Of a stretch of 36,565 bases of DNA, positions 9,401-16,267 are shown in pieces. Origin of the DNA: Candidatus Adiutrix sp. GTDB taxonomy: Bacteria; Desulfobacterota; Desulfarculia; Adiutricales; Adiutricaceae. The DNA is taken from assembly GCA_031263565.1 (NCBI GenBank), contig JAISFR010000094.1, positions 1-36,565 on the forward strand. Direction: 5' to 3'. How positions within the stretch are numbered: position 1 is the stretch's first letter; every line of letters starts with the position of its first letter. The notes beneath the pieces are model-generated. The model was not told where the DNA came from, ran no database searches, and saw only the letters and a list, made by a program, of their open reading frames with translations. A program made the translations under genes and the position numbers.

Positions 9401-9709
9401 TATCAGGACAAGTTCCGCTGGCACCTGTCCCGGGCCAGCTACGACTGCGGGCCTGACGGCTTCCACTTCACCGGCCCCGACCGGCTCTTGATCAAACGGG
9501 GCGGAGAAGAGGCCATTTTAAAAATCAATGGAAATACTTTAAAATACGAAGATAAAAACCTGGCCGTCGAACTCGATCCGGCCAGCTTCGAAGCCGGAAG
9601 CGTCAGCCTCCGCGGCGGACTGCCAGAAGCCGATCTGCTTCCGGCGGCCGAAGCCGCGGCGATCTGGGCCATCCTGAAAGACCACCAACTGAGGTCGGTT
9701 GGGTCATGA
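6410..9709 (+). CDS. ygfK: YgfK, large Fe-S flavoprotein reductase (annotated putative selenate reductase)
   Basis: This multidomain cytoplasmic flavoprotein has 1099 residues. Residues 1 to about 420 resemble a dihydroorotate-dehydrogenase-type FMN barrel. Next comes a GltD-like module: Fe-S cysteines C464, C469, C473, C512, C516 and C520, the FAD motif IGAGPGG (561-567) and the NAD(P) motif LGAGNSALD (from about 690). The C-terminus has a ferredoxin-like region with C917, C920, C924, C927, C931 and C981, C984, C987, C991. These are the modules of dihydropyrimidine dehydrogenase in a different order, which favours NAD(P)H-driven reduction of a purine ring over selenate reduction. ATG 6410 follows AAGGGGG; an in-frame TTG at 6395 lies before the ribosome site and is rejected. 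The GltD-like part is a paralogue of NfnB at 29743. Confidence 0.92.
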   Translation: MSRSASDKFHPISLGAHLKWILGDLEKGEIYGLPESLFFRPGADDPFRLRRYGRLMETPIGVAAGPQTQLTQNIVSAWLAGGRYLELKTIQVLDELEVTKPCIDMADEGYNCEWSQELKLDQSFNEYLNAFIIIHILRDKLRLGSPGEPGFLFNMSAGYNLEGIQSPAVQRFFDRMSGGGQRELSAKLEEAARCYPKVRDLEIPACLSDNLTVSTMHGCPPEEVEKIGAYFINERGFHTTIKLNPTLIGPEALRSILNGRLGYQTRVPDEAFGHDLKYPDGVRLIRSLTEQAKAKGVAFSLKLTNTLETRNQRQNLPKKEGMVYLSGRALHAVSINLAARLQKEFDGQLDISFSAGADYRNLPKIMAGGLKPVTVSSDALKPGGYGRLSQYLETLGEAMRAAGAPDAEAFIRASNAHGREGRAAALENLTAYAAEVLDDPRYKKESYVYKNGVKTGRPLPRFDCAAAPCLETCPASQDVPRYLDFTARGDYERAYQTILATNPFPNVQGAVCDHQCQFKCTRLNYDAPLKIREIKRFIAERHQGGTGLAAGPANGLTVAVIGAGPGGLSAAHYLALSGFAVEVFEAKALAGGQAADAIPAFRLGDRSLTTDIGHILALGVKLTLNHRVDAAGLETLRKEFDYVYLAIGAQANSRLGIAGEDSPGVMDQLSFLSRVRRGRDSGLGRRVIVLGAGNSALDVARTARRLGSAVTVVYRRTRREMPADPDEIREALEEGVKLVELAAPEKVLLKDGRAAGLLVSKMELGEPDASGRARPVRIPGSEYEIAADSIITAIGQELRLDAWPEARLEMDPDSGATQLPGVFTGGDAGRGPASLIQAIADGRRAARSIAAAARREAKLPPAPDDDRRPELADLRRRQARRGFGPEPAHQAPAERLNFQPAAGGFTEAQAREEAARCLQCDLLCNVCATVCPNRANLAVAMNGRKISLPRQTATDGGGRIVSQGRTELNQAFQIFNLADFCNECGNCAAFCPSSGAPYQDKFRWHLSRASYDCGPDGFHFTGPDRLLIKRGGEEAILKINGNTLKYEDKNLAVELDPASFEAGSVSLRGGLPEADLLPAAEAAAIWAILKDHQLRSVGS

Positions 9710-9738
9710 TGCCGGTCAGCGGGGCTTTTTGAGAAGGG

Positions 9739-9758
9739 TCGGCCGGGCGCCCGGTCGA
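9739..9758 (+). other. Intergenic hairpin after ygfK
   Basis: The arms TCGGCCGGGC and GCCCGGTCGA form a 10-bp stem (one G-U pair) with essentially no loop. It lies 30 bases after the ygfK stop. No U-run follows, so it is not a normal intrinsic terminator. It may be an mRNA-stabilising or processing element within the operon, or chance in GC-rich DNA. Confidence 0.3.
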
Positions 9759-9782
9759 ATTTCCGCAAACTATCCTGAATTC

Positions 9783-9808
9783 CGGCGGGACCGCTTTAAC
9801 GGCCCCGC
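9783..9808 (+). promoter_or_regulatory. Hairpin in the permease leader
   Basis: GGCGGG (9783-9788) pairs with CCCGCC (9803-9808), followed by an A/C mismatch and CCG/CGG, closing the six-base loop CTTTAA. It ends 17 bases before the permease ATG and abuts its ribosome site (GATGAGG). It could influence translation of the permease. I do not recognise a known purine or xanthine riboswitch here. Confidence 0.35.
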
Positions 9809-9825
9809 CCAGATGAGGTTTTCCC

Positions 9826-11370
9826 ATGAGCGAAACAGCAGTGGTCAATCACGACATCACCTCCGGAATTATTTATGAATTGGAGGACAAGCCGCCGTTG
9901 GCCCAGGCGGCCCTGGCCGCCCTCCAGCACCTGATGTCCATGTTCATCAGCATCGGGGCCCCGCCGACCATCATCTGCAAAGCTCTGGGGATGCCCAACG
10001 AGATCGTCATTCATATGGCCTGCATCGCCTTTTTCGTCTCCGGCATCGGCACCTTCATTCAGACCAACCGCTTCGGGCCTCTGGGCTCGGGCCTGTTGAG
10101 CATTCAGGCCACCAGCTTCATCTTTTTGACCGCCTTCATCTCGGTGGGCTTTTCAGCCAGGGCGGCCAACCCGGACATCAGCGACGAGGAAGTGGTGGCC
10201 GTCATGACCGGGGCGGTCATCCTGGGCTCTCTGGTGCAGATGACCCTGAGCCGCCTGACCCATGTTCTGAAGGTGGTCTTCACCCCCCTGGTCTGCGGCA
10301 TCACCGTGACCATGGTCGGGGTCTCCCTGATCGGGGTGGGCATGAGCAACCTGGTCGGCGGCCCGGGGGTGACCATGACCCTCAGCGCCCAGCAGCTCAA
10401 TATCGACAACATGGTGACCATGCTCTACACCCTGACTCATTTGCCGGACATGCCGCCGGAACTGGTCGAGAGGATCAACAACACGGCCATGAACATCCAG
10501 TCGGTGATCATGCGCACCGATGAATTCGCCGCCCTGAAAAACGTGGGCCTGGGCGCCCTGGTGCTCTTCGTCATCATTTTCTTCAACTGCGTCAAAAGCC
10601 CGGTGCTGCGCATGTGCGCCATGGTCATCGGCTTTGCCGTGGGCACCGTCGTGGCCTGGTTCATGGGAATGATCGATTTAGGCGCGGCCACCAGCGGCCT
10701 GGCCGTCTTCAACCTGCCCGTCCCCTTCAAATACGGGGTCTCTTTCAGCTCGGTCCATACCGGCGGCTTCATTTCCGTAGCCCTGCTCTATGTGGTCAGC
10801 ACCATGGAGGCCACCGGCGACCTTTCGGCCACCTCCATGCTTTCCAGGCGGCCCACCCGCGGGCCGGAATTCATCGGCCGGCTTAAAGGCGGCATTCTCT
10901 GCGACGGCTTCGCCTCCATGGTGGCCGGCATCTTCAACTCCTTCCCCATGGCCATTTTCGCCCAGAACAACGGCGTCATCCAACTGACCGGCAACGCCAG
11001 CCGGCACGTGGGCAAATACGTGGCCGTCTACCTCTTCATTCTCGGCCTCTTCCCCATCGTCGGGGCCATTTTCAACATCATCCCGGCCCCGGTTCTGGGC
11101 GGGGCCCTGATTCTCCTTTTCGGCATCATCACCGCCACCGGCATGCGCATCATTTTCAGCGAGCCGGTCGGCCGGCGCTCGGTGCTGATCATCGGCATCT
11201 CCATCGGGGCCGGCGTCGGCGCGGCCCTCCAGCCCGACTTCAGCCACGCCCTGCCGCTCTGGGCCCGGGATTTTCTTCATTCGCCGGTGGCCACCGGGGC
11301 CTTCATGGCCATTCTCACCAATCTGCTGGTCCCCAAGTTCGACGAGGGCGACGCGGTGGCCGCGCATTAA
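9826..11370 (+). CDS. NCS2-family purine permease (xanthine/urate type)
   Basis: Integral membrane permease of 514 residues from the nucleobase-ascorbate (NCS2) family. It has numerous hydrophobic segments and the family signature QNNGVIQLTG beginning at Q380. It imports a purine, probably xanthine or urate, by ion symport; uracil permeases of the same family are shorter, and the purine operon context supports a purine. It starts 116 bases after ygfK, behind two hairpins, and ends 32 bases before guanine deaminase. The start at 9826 has a moderate GATGAGG ribosome site. The N-terminal 30 residues are soluble and unusual in composition. Substrate choice among xanthine, urate and guanine cannot be decided from sequence. 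Confidence 0.9.
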   Translation: MSETAVVNHDITSGIIYELEDKPPLAQAALAALQHLMSMFISIGAPPTIICKALGMPNEIVIHMACIAFFVSGIGTFIQTNRFGPLGSGLLSIQATSFIFLTAFISVGFSARAANPDISDEEVVAVMTGAVILGSLVQMTLSRLTHVLKVVFTPLVCGITVTMVGVSLIGVGMSNLVGGPGVTMTLSAQQLNIDNMVTMLYTLTHLPDMPPELVERINNTAMNIQSVIMRTDEFAALKNVGLGALVLFVIIFFNCVKSPVLRMCAMVIGFAVGTVVAWFMGMIDLGAATSGLAVFNLPVPFKYGVSFSSVHTGGFISVALLYVVSTMEATGDLSATSMLSRRPTRGPEFIGRLKGGILCDGFASMVAGIFNSFPMAIFAQNNGVIQLTGNASRHVGKYVAVYLFILGLFPIVGAIFNIIPAPVLGGALILLFGIITATGMRIIFSEPVGRRSVLIIGISIGAGVGAALQPDFSHALPLWARDFLHSPVATGAFMAILTNLLVPKFDEGDAVAAH

Positions 11371-11402
11371 GGGCTTGTTAAGAAATAAGAGGAAAGCAGA
11401 CC

Positions 11403-12701
11403 ATGAACAGATCGGCTTTGCGGGGCTCGATATTGACTTTTACCGGCGATCCTTTTTTCGAAGACCCCCGGGACTGCTGCACCTTCATTGAAGACGGGCT
11501 GCTGATCATGAAAGACGGATTGATTGAATCCGTGGGGCCTTACGAGGAGCGGGCGGCTGAAGGTCTTGACCCGGCTTACTATCCCCAGGCCATCATCTGC
11601 CCGGGCTTCATCGACGGCCACCTTCATTTCCCCCAGATTCAGATGATCGGGGCTTATGGGGAACAGTTGATTGAATGGCTCAACACCTACACCTTCGTGG
11701 CCGAGCAGGACTATGCCGATCCGGGTCACGCCCGCCGGGCGGCCGGGGTCTTTCTGGCCGAACTGCTGCGGAACGGCACCACCACGGCCGCGGTCTACTG
11801 CACCGTGCACCCGCAGTCCGCGGAAGCCTTCTTTGAAGCCTCCAGCGCCCTGAACACCCGGATGATCGCCGGCAAGGTGCTGATGGACCGCAACGCCCCG
11901 GAAGCTTTGCTGGATACCGCCGAAAGCGGCTATGAGGATTCCCGCCGCCTATTGGAAAAATGGCACCGGCACGGCCGGCAGCTCTACGCCGTCACCCCCC
12001 GCTTCGCGCCCACTTCCAGCCCGGAGCAACTCCGCGCGGCCGCCCGGCTCTGGCGGGAACATCCCGGCTCATACCTGCAAAGCCATTTAAGCGAGAACAG
12101 GGGCGAACTGGCCTGGGTTCAGGAACTTTTTCCGGAAAGCCGGCGCTACCTGGAAGTTTATGAAAAGTTCGGCCTCCTGGGGCCGCGCTCGGCCTACGGC
12201 CACTGCATCCACCTGGAAGAAGAGGACTTTGCCGATTTCCGTCAGAGCGGCGCGGCCATGGTCCACTGCCCGACCTCCAACCTCTTTCTGGGCAGCGGCT
12301 TCTTCAAGCTCTTCGAGGCCAGGCGGCAGGACCGCCCGGTCAAGGTGGCCCTGGGCACCGACGTGGGCGGCGGCACCAGTTTTTCGATTTTGCGGACTTT
12401 GAACGAGGCCTACAAGACTGCCCGGATGCTGGGCGCCCGCCTGAACGCCTTTCAGGGCTTTTACCTGGCCACCCGGGGCGGGGCTGAAGCCCTGGACCTG
12501 GCCGACAGGATCGGCAGCCTGGCCCCGGGCTGCGAGGCCGACCTGATCGTGCTGGATTTAAAGGCCACGCCGTTGATGGAGTTCCGCCTGGATTTCGCCA
12601 AAACGTTGGCGGAAAAGCTTTTTGTGCTGATGACCATCGGCGACGACCGGGCGGTCAAGGCCACCTATGTGGCCGGTAAAAAAGTTCATTCCCGCGATTG
12701 A
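11403..12701 (+). CDS. guaD: Guanine deaminase
   Basis: Guanine deaminase (432 residues, amidohydrolase superfamily) converts guanine to xanthine and ammonia. Zinc ligands and catalytic residues are visible: H73/H75 in GHLHFPQIQ, H228 and E231 (SHLSE), H267/H270 (GHCIHLEEED) and D320 (GTDVGGG). The segment HFPQIQMIGAYG is characteristic of GuaD as opposed to other deaminases. It follows the permease by 32 bases with a GAGG ribosome site. It is the last recognisable gene of the purine operon; no intrinsic terminator is apparent in the 160 bases that follow. Its product xanthine would need a xanthine-processing enzyme, which is not in this window. Confidence 0.93.
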   Translation: MNRSALRGSILTFTGDPFFEDPRDCCTFIEDGLLIMKDGLIESVGPYEERAAEGLDPAYYPQAIICPGFIDGHLHFPQIQMIGAYGEQLIEWLNTYTFVAEQDYADPGHARRAAGVFLAELLRNGTTTAAVYCTVHPQSAEAFFEASSALNTRMIAGKVLMDRNAPEALLDTAESGYEDSRRLLEKWHRHGRQLYAVTPRFAPTSSPEQLRAAARLWREHPGSYLQSHLSENRGELAWVQELFPESRRYLEVYEKFGLLGPRSAYGHCIHLEEEDFADFRQSGAAMVHCPTSNLFLGSGFFKLFEARRQDRPVKVALGTDVGGGTSFSILRTLNEAYKTARMLGARLNAFQGFYLATRGGAEALDLADRIGSLAPGCEADLIVLDLKATPLMEFRLDFAKTLAEKLFVLMTIGDDRAVKATYVAGKKVHSRD

Positions 12702-12863
12702 CCCGCCGCCGACTATTTGTGTAAACCAGATCGTTTCGTCTTTTATGGCCGAGGTAATAGCCGTTACCATCAAAAGCCGCCACCGAAAAATGTATGCCGC
12801 GGCCCTCAACCCAAACATAGTCAAGACAGATCTCGGAATTTAATATGCGTCAGCCTTGTGCCG

Positions 12864-12877
12864 CAATTGCGCAATTG
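12864..12877. promoter_or_regulatory. 14-bp perfect palindrome upstream of a promoter
   Basis: CAATTGCGCAATTG is self-complementary over all 14 bases. It lies eight bases upstream of the -35 box at 12886, a typical place for a dimeric regulator. The 160 bases between guaD and this site contain no convincing gene. Confidence 0.4.
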
Positions 12878-12885
12878 AAATTGGC

Positions 12886-12914
12886 TTGACTTTTAAATAA
12901 TTATGAGCTATTTT
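12886..12914 (+). promoter_or_regulatory. Sigma-70-type promoter
   Basis: TTGACT (12886-12891), a 17-base AT-rich spacer and TATTTT (12909-12914) form a reasonable housekeeping promoter. Initiation is expected near 12920. It would transcribe the nested hairpin that follows and possibly the NYN remnant. Confidence 0.5.
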
Positions 12915-12919
12915 TACTA

Positions 12920-13001
12920 CATGGGCTAACTGCTCATTTTAATCCCCGTTAGACTCCGCTCTGGGTTTCCAGAGGCCTGACTTTAACGGGGTCATTTTTT
13001 T
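12920..13001 (+). ncRNA. Candidate small RNA or leader attenuator with nested-hairpin terminator
   Basis: A transcript from the promoter at 12886-12914 would be about 80 bases long. It would end in an outer stem CCCCGTTA (12944-12951)/TAACGGGG (12984-12991) that encloses an inner hairpin CTCTGG-GTTT-CCAGAG (12959-12974). Seven T's follow at 12995-13001. This is a complete promoter-to-terminator unit without a convincing reading frame. The terminator ends only 12 bases before the start of the NYN remnant, so it could be a small RNA or the attenuated leader of that gene. No known RNA family is recognised. Confidence 0.4.
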
Positions 13002-13012
13002 GTGGGGTTGAT

Positions 13013-13309
13013 ATGCGTTAAAGACCTGATACGCCACGAGTGATAGTGTTTTTTGATGGCCAAAATTTATTTCATTCAGCCAAAGCCGCCTTTGGTTATA
13101 CGTATCCCAATTTCGATCCAGTTAAACTTGCCAATTATGTAACTCAAAAAGAGGGCGGCTCTGAGAAAGCAGTCTATTTTGGGCGAGAAAAAGGTATTGA
13201 CGTGCGTATTGCCATTGACGTTTTAAAGATGGCCCGTAATAATCAGTACGATGTTGCGGTTGTTTTTAGTCAGGATCAAGATTTGTATGACCGGTGCCTT
13301 GATCCTTGA
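13013..13309 (+). pseudogene. Decayed NYN (PIN-like) domain gene
   Basis: The conceptual product reads VIVFFDGQNLFHSAK, the hallmark N-terminus of NYN/LabA-type PIN-like nucleases. It continues to EKGIDVRIAIDV and YDVAVVFSQDQDL, the core with acidic metal-binding positions. Three lesions are visible. The ATG at 13013 is followed two codons later by an in-frame TAA (13019-13021), after which the reading RPDTPR continues into the domain. The stretch between QKEGG and EKGIDV is much shorter than usual, indicating an internal deletion. The protein stops soon after QDQDL, losing the C-terminal third. A GTG at 13040 could start an 89-residue fragment. Base composition is more AT-rich than its neighbours. 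It is probably a non-functional, horizontally acquired remnant. Confidence 0.7.
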
Positions 13310-13324
13310 TTATGACCGTCAATT

Positions 13325-14365
13325 TTACCCGGCTTTGGCCGGCAGGTTCCGGGCGAACGCTTCCAGGGCGTTCACCAGCCTGACAATCAGCGCTGTGGCC
13401 GCCAGATTCAAAGTGAAGGAAAGGAGCATCAAGGGCCAGGGCGAAAGGCTGGTCAAAGCGTCAAGCGCCCTGAAAATCAACAGACCGCCGGGTATGTGGA
13501 AAAGATAGAAACGGAAGGCGTGGTCTTCAAAATAACGATAGCCGACGTTGCCGCGCAAGCCCTGGTACCAGCGCCGGGAGCAGTACAGGCTGACCTGGTA
13601 GGCCAGCAGCGCCCCGGCGCAGCCCGCGGTCCAGTAAAGAATTGGCGGCAGCTCGGCGCGGGAGGCGAACCAGGCATAGAGTAAAAGCGTAACGGTAAAG
13701 ACCGGAACCGCCCGGCGCTTCAAAAAAACGTCCAGGCGCGCCCGGCAGGTCCATAAGGCGATCCCTAGGAAGACATGGATCAGCGGCCCGGCCGTTTCCC
13801 ATAAGGCGTACCAAGTCAAACCGCGGCCATAGCGGCTTATCAGCCAGGAGACGGCGAAGGCCAGGGCGAGCCCTCCCGGCGTCCCGATCCTTTTGAGCCA
13901 GGGAAACACCGCCAGCCAGAACAGGCTGGCCCAGAAAAGCACCAGCAGAAACCAGAGATGGTCAGTGAACAGGCCCTTCAGTCCGGCCTCATAGGTCAGC
14001 AGCAGGGAGAGCCCCGCGGGGCGATTATAGGCGGGCAGATCAAAAAGGGTATATAGCGGCGCCATCCAGAACAGCGTCATAGCCAGCCAGGGGACGAGCA
14101 GTCGTTTGGCCCGGTTGGCGAGGTGCTCCGCGAAACTTCTCTTTTTGAGTTCAAGGCCGCGGGCCAGCAAATAGCCGGAAGCCAGCATGAAGGAGGGAAT
14201 GATGATCGGGCCCAGGCTGGAAACTATCCGGTCCGCGATGAGGTCGGGCTGTTCCGCGAACATCTTCCAGAAAGGGCCGGGGACGGTAAAGGGGAAAAGG
14301 GCGTGGAGGAAGATGACCCCCAGCAGGCAGCAGGTTCTCAGCAGGTTTATTTCGTCGACCCGCAT
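13325..14365 (-). CDS. Acyltransferase 3 family membrane protein
   Basis: Integral membrane protein of 346 residues with about ten hydrophobic segments. The N-terminal pattern RVDEINLLRTCCLLGVIFLHA is the acyltransferase-3 type, with the conserved histidine (about residue 21) in the first membrane helix. Members transfer acyl groups such as acetyl or succinyl to surface glycans or other envelope molecules; the acceptor is unknown. The ATG at 14365 follows a GGAGAGG ribosome site. It is the last gene of the - strand block, 22 bases behind the P1-family peptidase gene. Its 3' end faces the NYN remnant with 15 bases between the stop codons. Confidence 0.8.
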   Translation of the reverse strand: MRVDEINLLRTCCLLGVIFLHALFPFTVPGPFWKMFAEQPDLIADRIVSSLGPIIIPSFMLASGYLLARGLELKKRSFAEHLANRAKRLLVPWLAMTLFWMAPLYTLFDLPAYNRPAGLSLLLTYEAGLKGLFTDHLWFLLVLFWASLFWLAVFPWLKRIGTPGGLALAFAVSWLISRYGRGLTWYALWETAGPLIHVFLGIALWTCRARLDVFLKRRAVPVFTVTLLLYAWFASRAELPPILYWTAGCAGALLAYQVSLYCSRRWYQGLRGNVGYRYFEDHAFRFYLFHIPGGLLIFRALDALTSLSPWPLMLLSFTLNLAATALIVRLVNALEAFARNLPAKAG

Positions 14366-14387
14366 GGCCTCTCCGTCTTTTTATGGC

Positions 14388-15332
14388 TCAAGGCCGGCGC
14401 ACCGCGTCCAGCACGGCCAGAGCCACGGCTTCCCCGCCCATGGCGCCCAGAAGGTTCTCCGACCAGGACCCGGTGAAGCCTTTCGGGGCCTCTTTGGGCG
14501 ACAGGGCGAACACAATGTCTCCGTCATAGGTCAGGTGGGCCGGCCGGATGGTCCGGGCCAGGCCCGTGGCGGCCATTCTGGCCAGCCGGGAGGTGGCGGT
14601 CTTGTCCAGGGGAATGTTGGAGGCAACCACCGTCAGGACGGTATTGCTCCGCGGCACGGCGTCGCCCGCCAGCACGGCATAGCTTGTTTCCCGGTCGAAA
14701 AAACGGCCTGACTCATCCCGGCCCCCGGCGACGCAGATCCCCGTCCCGGGATCGTGAACATTGCCGAGAGCGTTGACCACCACCACGGCCCCGACCAGCA
14801 CCCCCCGGTATTCCACCAGCGAGGAGCCCAGCCCCCCGGGCGAAGTCCGGTCCGGCCCCTCCAGGCTGTACAGCCGGCCGCAACGCGCCCCGGTTCCCGC
14901 GCCCACACGGCCGCGCGGGAGCGGGGCCGCGGAAGCGTCACGGGCGGCGGCATAGCCCATGGCGGCATCGGGCAGCAGGCCCGGTTTCCGGTTGCCGTCA
15001 AGATCATAGATCACCGCTCCGGGCACAATGGGAATTGTGCCGTGGGGCATGACGAGACCGTGGCCCTGCTCACGCAGGAAGCGGACCAGGCCGTCGGCGG
15101 CGGAAAGGCCGAAGGCGCTGCCCCCGCTCAGGAGCAGGCCGTGCACGACCTCCACCAGAGATTCGGGCCGCATCAATTCCGTCTCGCGGCATCCGGGCGC
15201 GAAGCCCGGCACGGCCAGGCCCGGGGTAAAACCGGCCGGGCAGAGAATGGCCGTGCAGCCGGTGCTTTGGTCCGCATCCGCGGCATGGCCGGCCAGAAGG
15301 CCGGGTATCGCGGTCAGGGTCTGGTTGCTCAT
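14388..15332 (-). CDS. P1/S58-family peptidase (DmpA/NylC-like Ntn hydrolase)
   Basis: A 314-residue member of the P1/S58 family, which includes the aminopeptidase DmpA and the 6-aminohexanoate-oligomer hydrolase NylC. The family's N-terminal pattern LSGGSAFGLSAADGLVRFL is present, as is the self-cleavage region SNTVLTVVASN. The Thr after Asn there is the likely nucleophile, exposed when the precursor cuts itself. Family members act on short peptides or amides; the substrate is unknown. ATG 15332 has a GGAGG site, and a TATAAT-like -10 (15369-15374 on the complement) lies just upstream without a good -35. It is probably cotranscribed with the acyltransferase. Confidence 0.85.
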   Translation of the reverse strand: MSNQTLTAIPGLLAGHAADADQSTGCTAILCPAGFTPGLAVPGFAPGCRETELMRPESLVEVVHGLLLSGGSAFGLSAADGLVRFLREQGHGLVMPHGTIPIVPGAVIYDLDGNRKPGLLPDAAMGYAAARDASAAPLPRGRVGAGTGARCGRLYSLEGPDRTSPGGLGSSLVEYRGVLVGAVVVVNALGNVHDPGTGICVAGGRDESGRFFDRETSYAVLAGDAVPRSNTVLTVVASNIPLDKTATSRLARMAATGLARTIRPAHLTYDGDIVFALSPKEAPKGFTGSWSENLLGAMGGEAVALAVLDAVRRP

Positions 15333-15425
15333 GGCGCCTCCAAGGTCATTTTACAAAGATGATGGAACATTATAGCCCAGAGGCCGCTCTTTTTATATAT
15401 CTTTAAGCGGATACTTTCAAAAATT

Positions 15426-16256
15426 TCAGGCCAGCACCGACCAGCCGACCGCGAAAAGCCCCACCCCCCAGCACCACCAGGCAAAGAGCCCGAAATGGTC
15501 CCGCTTCAGCAGGCGGACCAGCAGGGCCAGGGCCAGGTAGCCGCTGACGGCGGCCACGGCGAAGCCGGCCAGGAAGTCCCCGGCCGAAAAAATGCTGGCC
15601 GGGCCGTGGCGCATTTCCAGAACGGCGGCCCCGATAATGGCCGGGATGGAGAGGATGAAGGAATAGCGGGCGGCCGTGACCCGGTTCAGGCCGGCGAAAA
15701 GGCCGGCGCAGATGGTGAAGCCGCTGCGGGAAAAGCCGGGCACGATGGCCAGACCCTGGATAGCGCCGATGACCAGGGCGTCGCGCAGGGTCATCTGCTC
15801 CGCTCCCCGGCCGTTTCGGCCCCGCCGGCCGACCGCGCGCAACAGCCCGCCGGTCACCAAAAGGGCCAGGCCCACGGAGAGAGCCGAGGTGAAGTGGGCT
15901 TTCAGGATGTCTTTCAGGGCCAGGCCGATGACGCCGGTGGGCAGGCTGCCCGCCAGAATCAGAAGGCCGAAGCGGAAATCAGGGCGGCCCCGGTAAAGTT
16001 CGCGCCATCTGGCCGGGCTGATCAGGGCCCCCGGCAGGAAGCGCAGTTCCTTGATCAGGCTGATCAAAGTCTCCCGGTAGAAAATGAAAACCGCGCCTAA
16101 GGTGCCCAGGTGCAGCGCCACGTCAAAGGCCACTTCCGGCTCGACGAGTCCGAAGACGGCCTGGGCCAGCATCAGGTGGCCGGATGAGGAAATGGGCAGA
16201 AACTCGCCCAGCCCCTGGATAAGACCCAGCAAGACGGCCACCATGACCAGCGGCAT
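15426..16256 (-). CDS. uppP: Undecaprenyl-diphosphate phosphatase
   Basis: UppP (BacA) of 276 residues is an inner-membrane enzyme that dephosphorylates undecaprenyl diphosphate, recycling the lipid carrier for peptidoglycan and glycan synthesis. The diagnostic motifs are present: GLIQGLGEFLPISSSGHL (about residues 11-28), with the E and SSSGH of the first catalytic loop, and PGFSRSG, the second loop. Length is normal for the family. It begins 11 bases after the EF-P gene on the same strand, so the two are very likely cotranscribed. Loss of this function lowers resistance to bacitracin in other bacteria. Confidence 0.95.
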   Translation of the reverse strand: MPLVMVAVLLGLIQGLGEFLPISSSGHLMLAQAVFGLVEPEVAFDVALHLGTLGAVFIFYRETLISLIKELRFLPGALISPARWRELYRGRPDFRFGLLILAGSLPTGVIGLALKDILKAHFTSALSVGLALLVTGGLLRAVGRRGRNGRGAEQMTLRDALVIGAIQGLAIVPGFSRSGFTICAGLFAGLNRVTAARYSFILSIPAIIGAAVLEMRHGPASIFSAGDFLAGFAVAAVSGYLALALLVRLLKRDHFGLFAWWCWGVGLFAVGWSVLA

Positions 16257-16267
16257 AAAAAATCCCC

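Noticed and set aside
7994-9466. A 490-codon frame on the - strand
   Set aside because: It is antisense to YgfK, with low-complexity Gly/Ala/Val composition and no recognisable domain.
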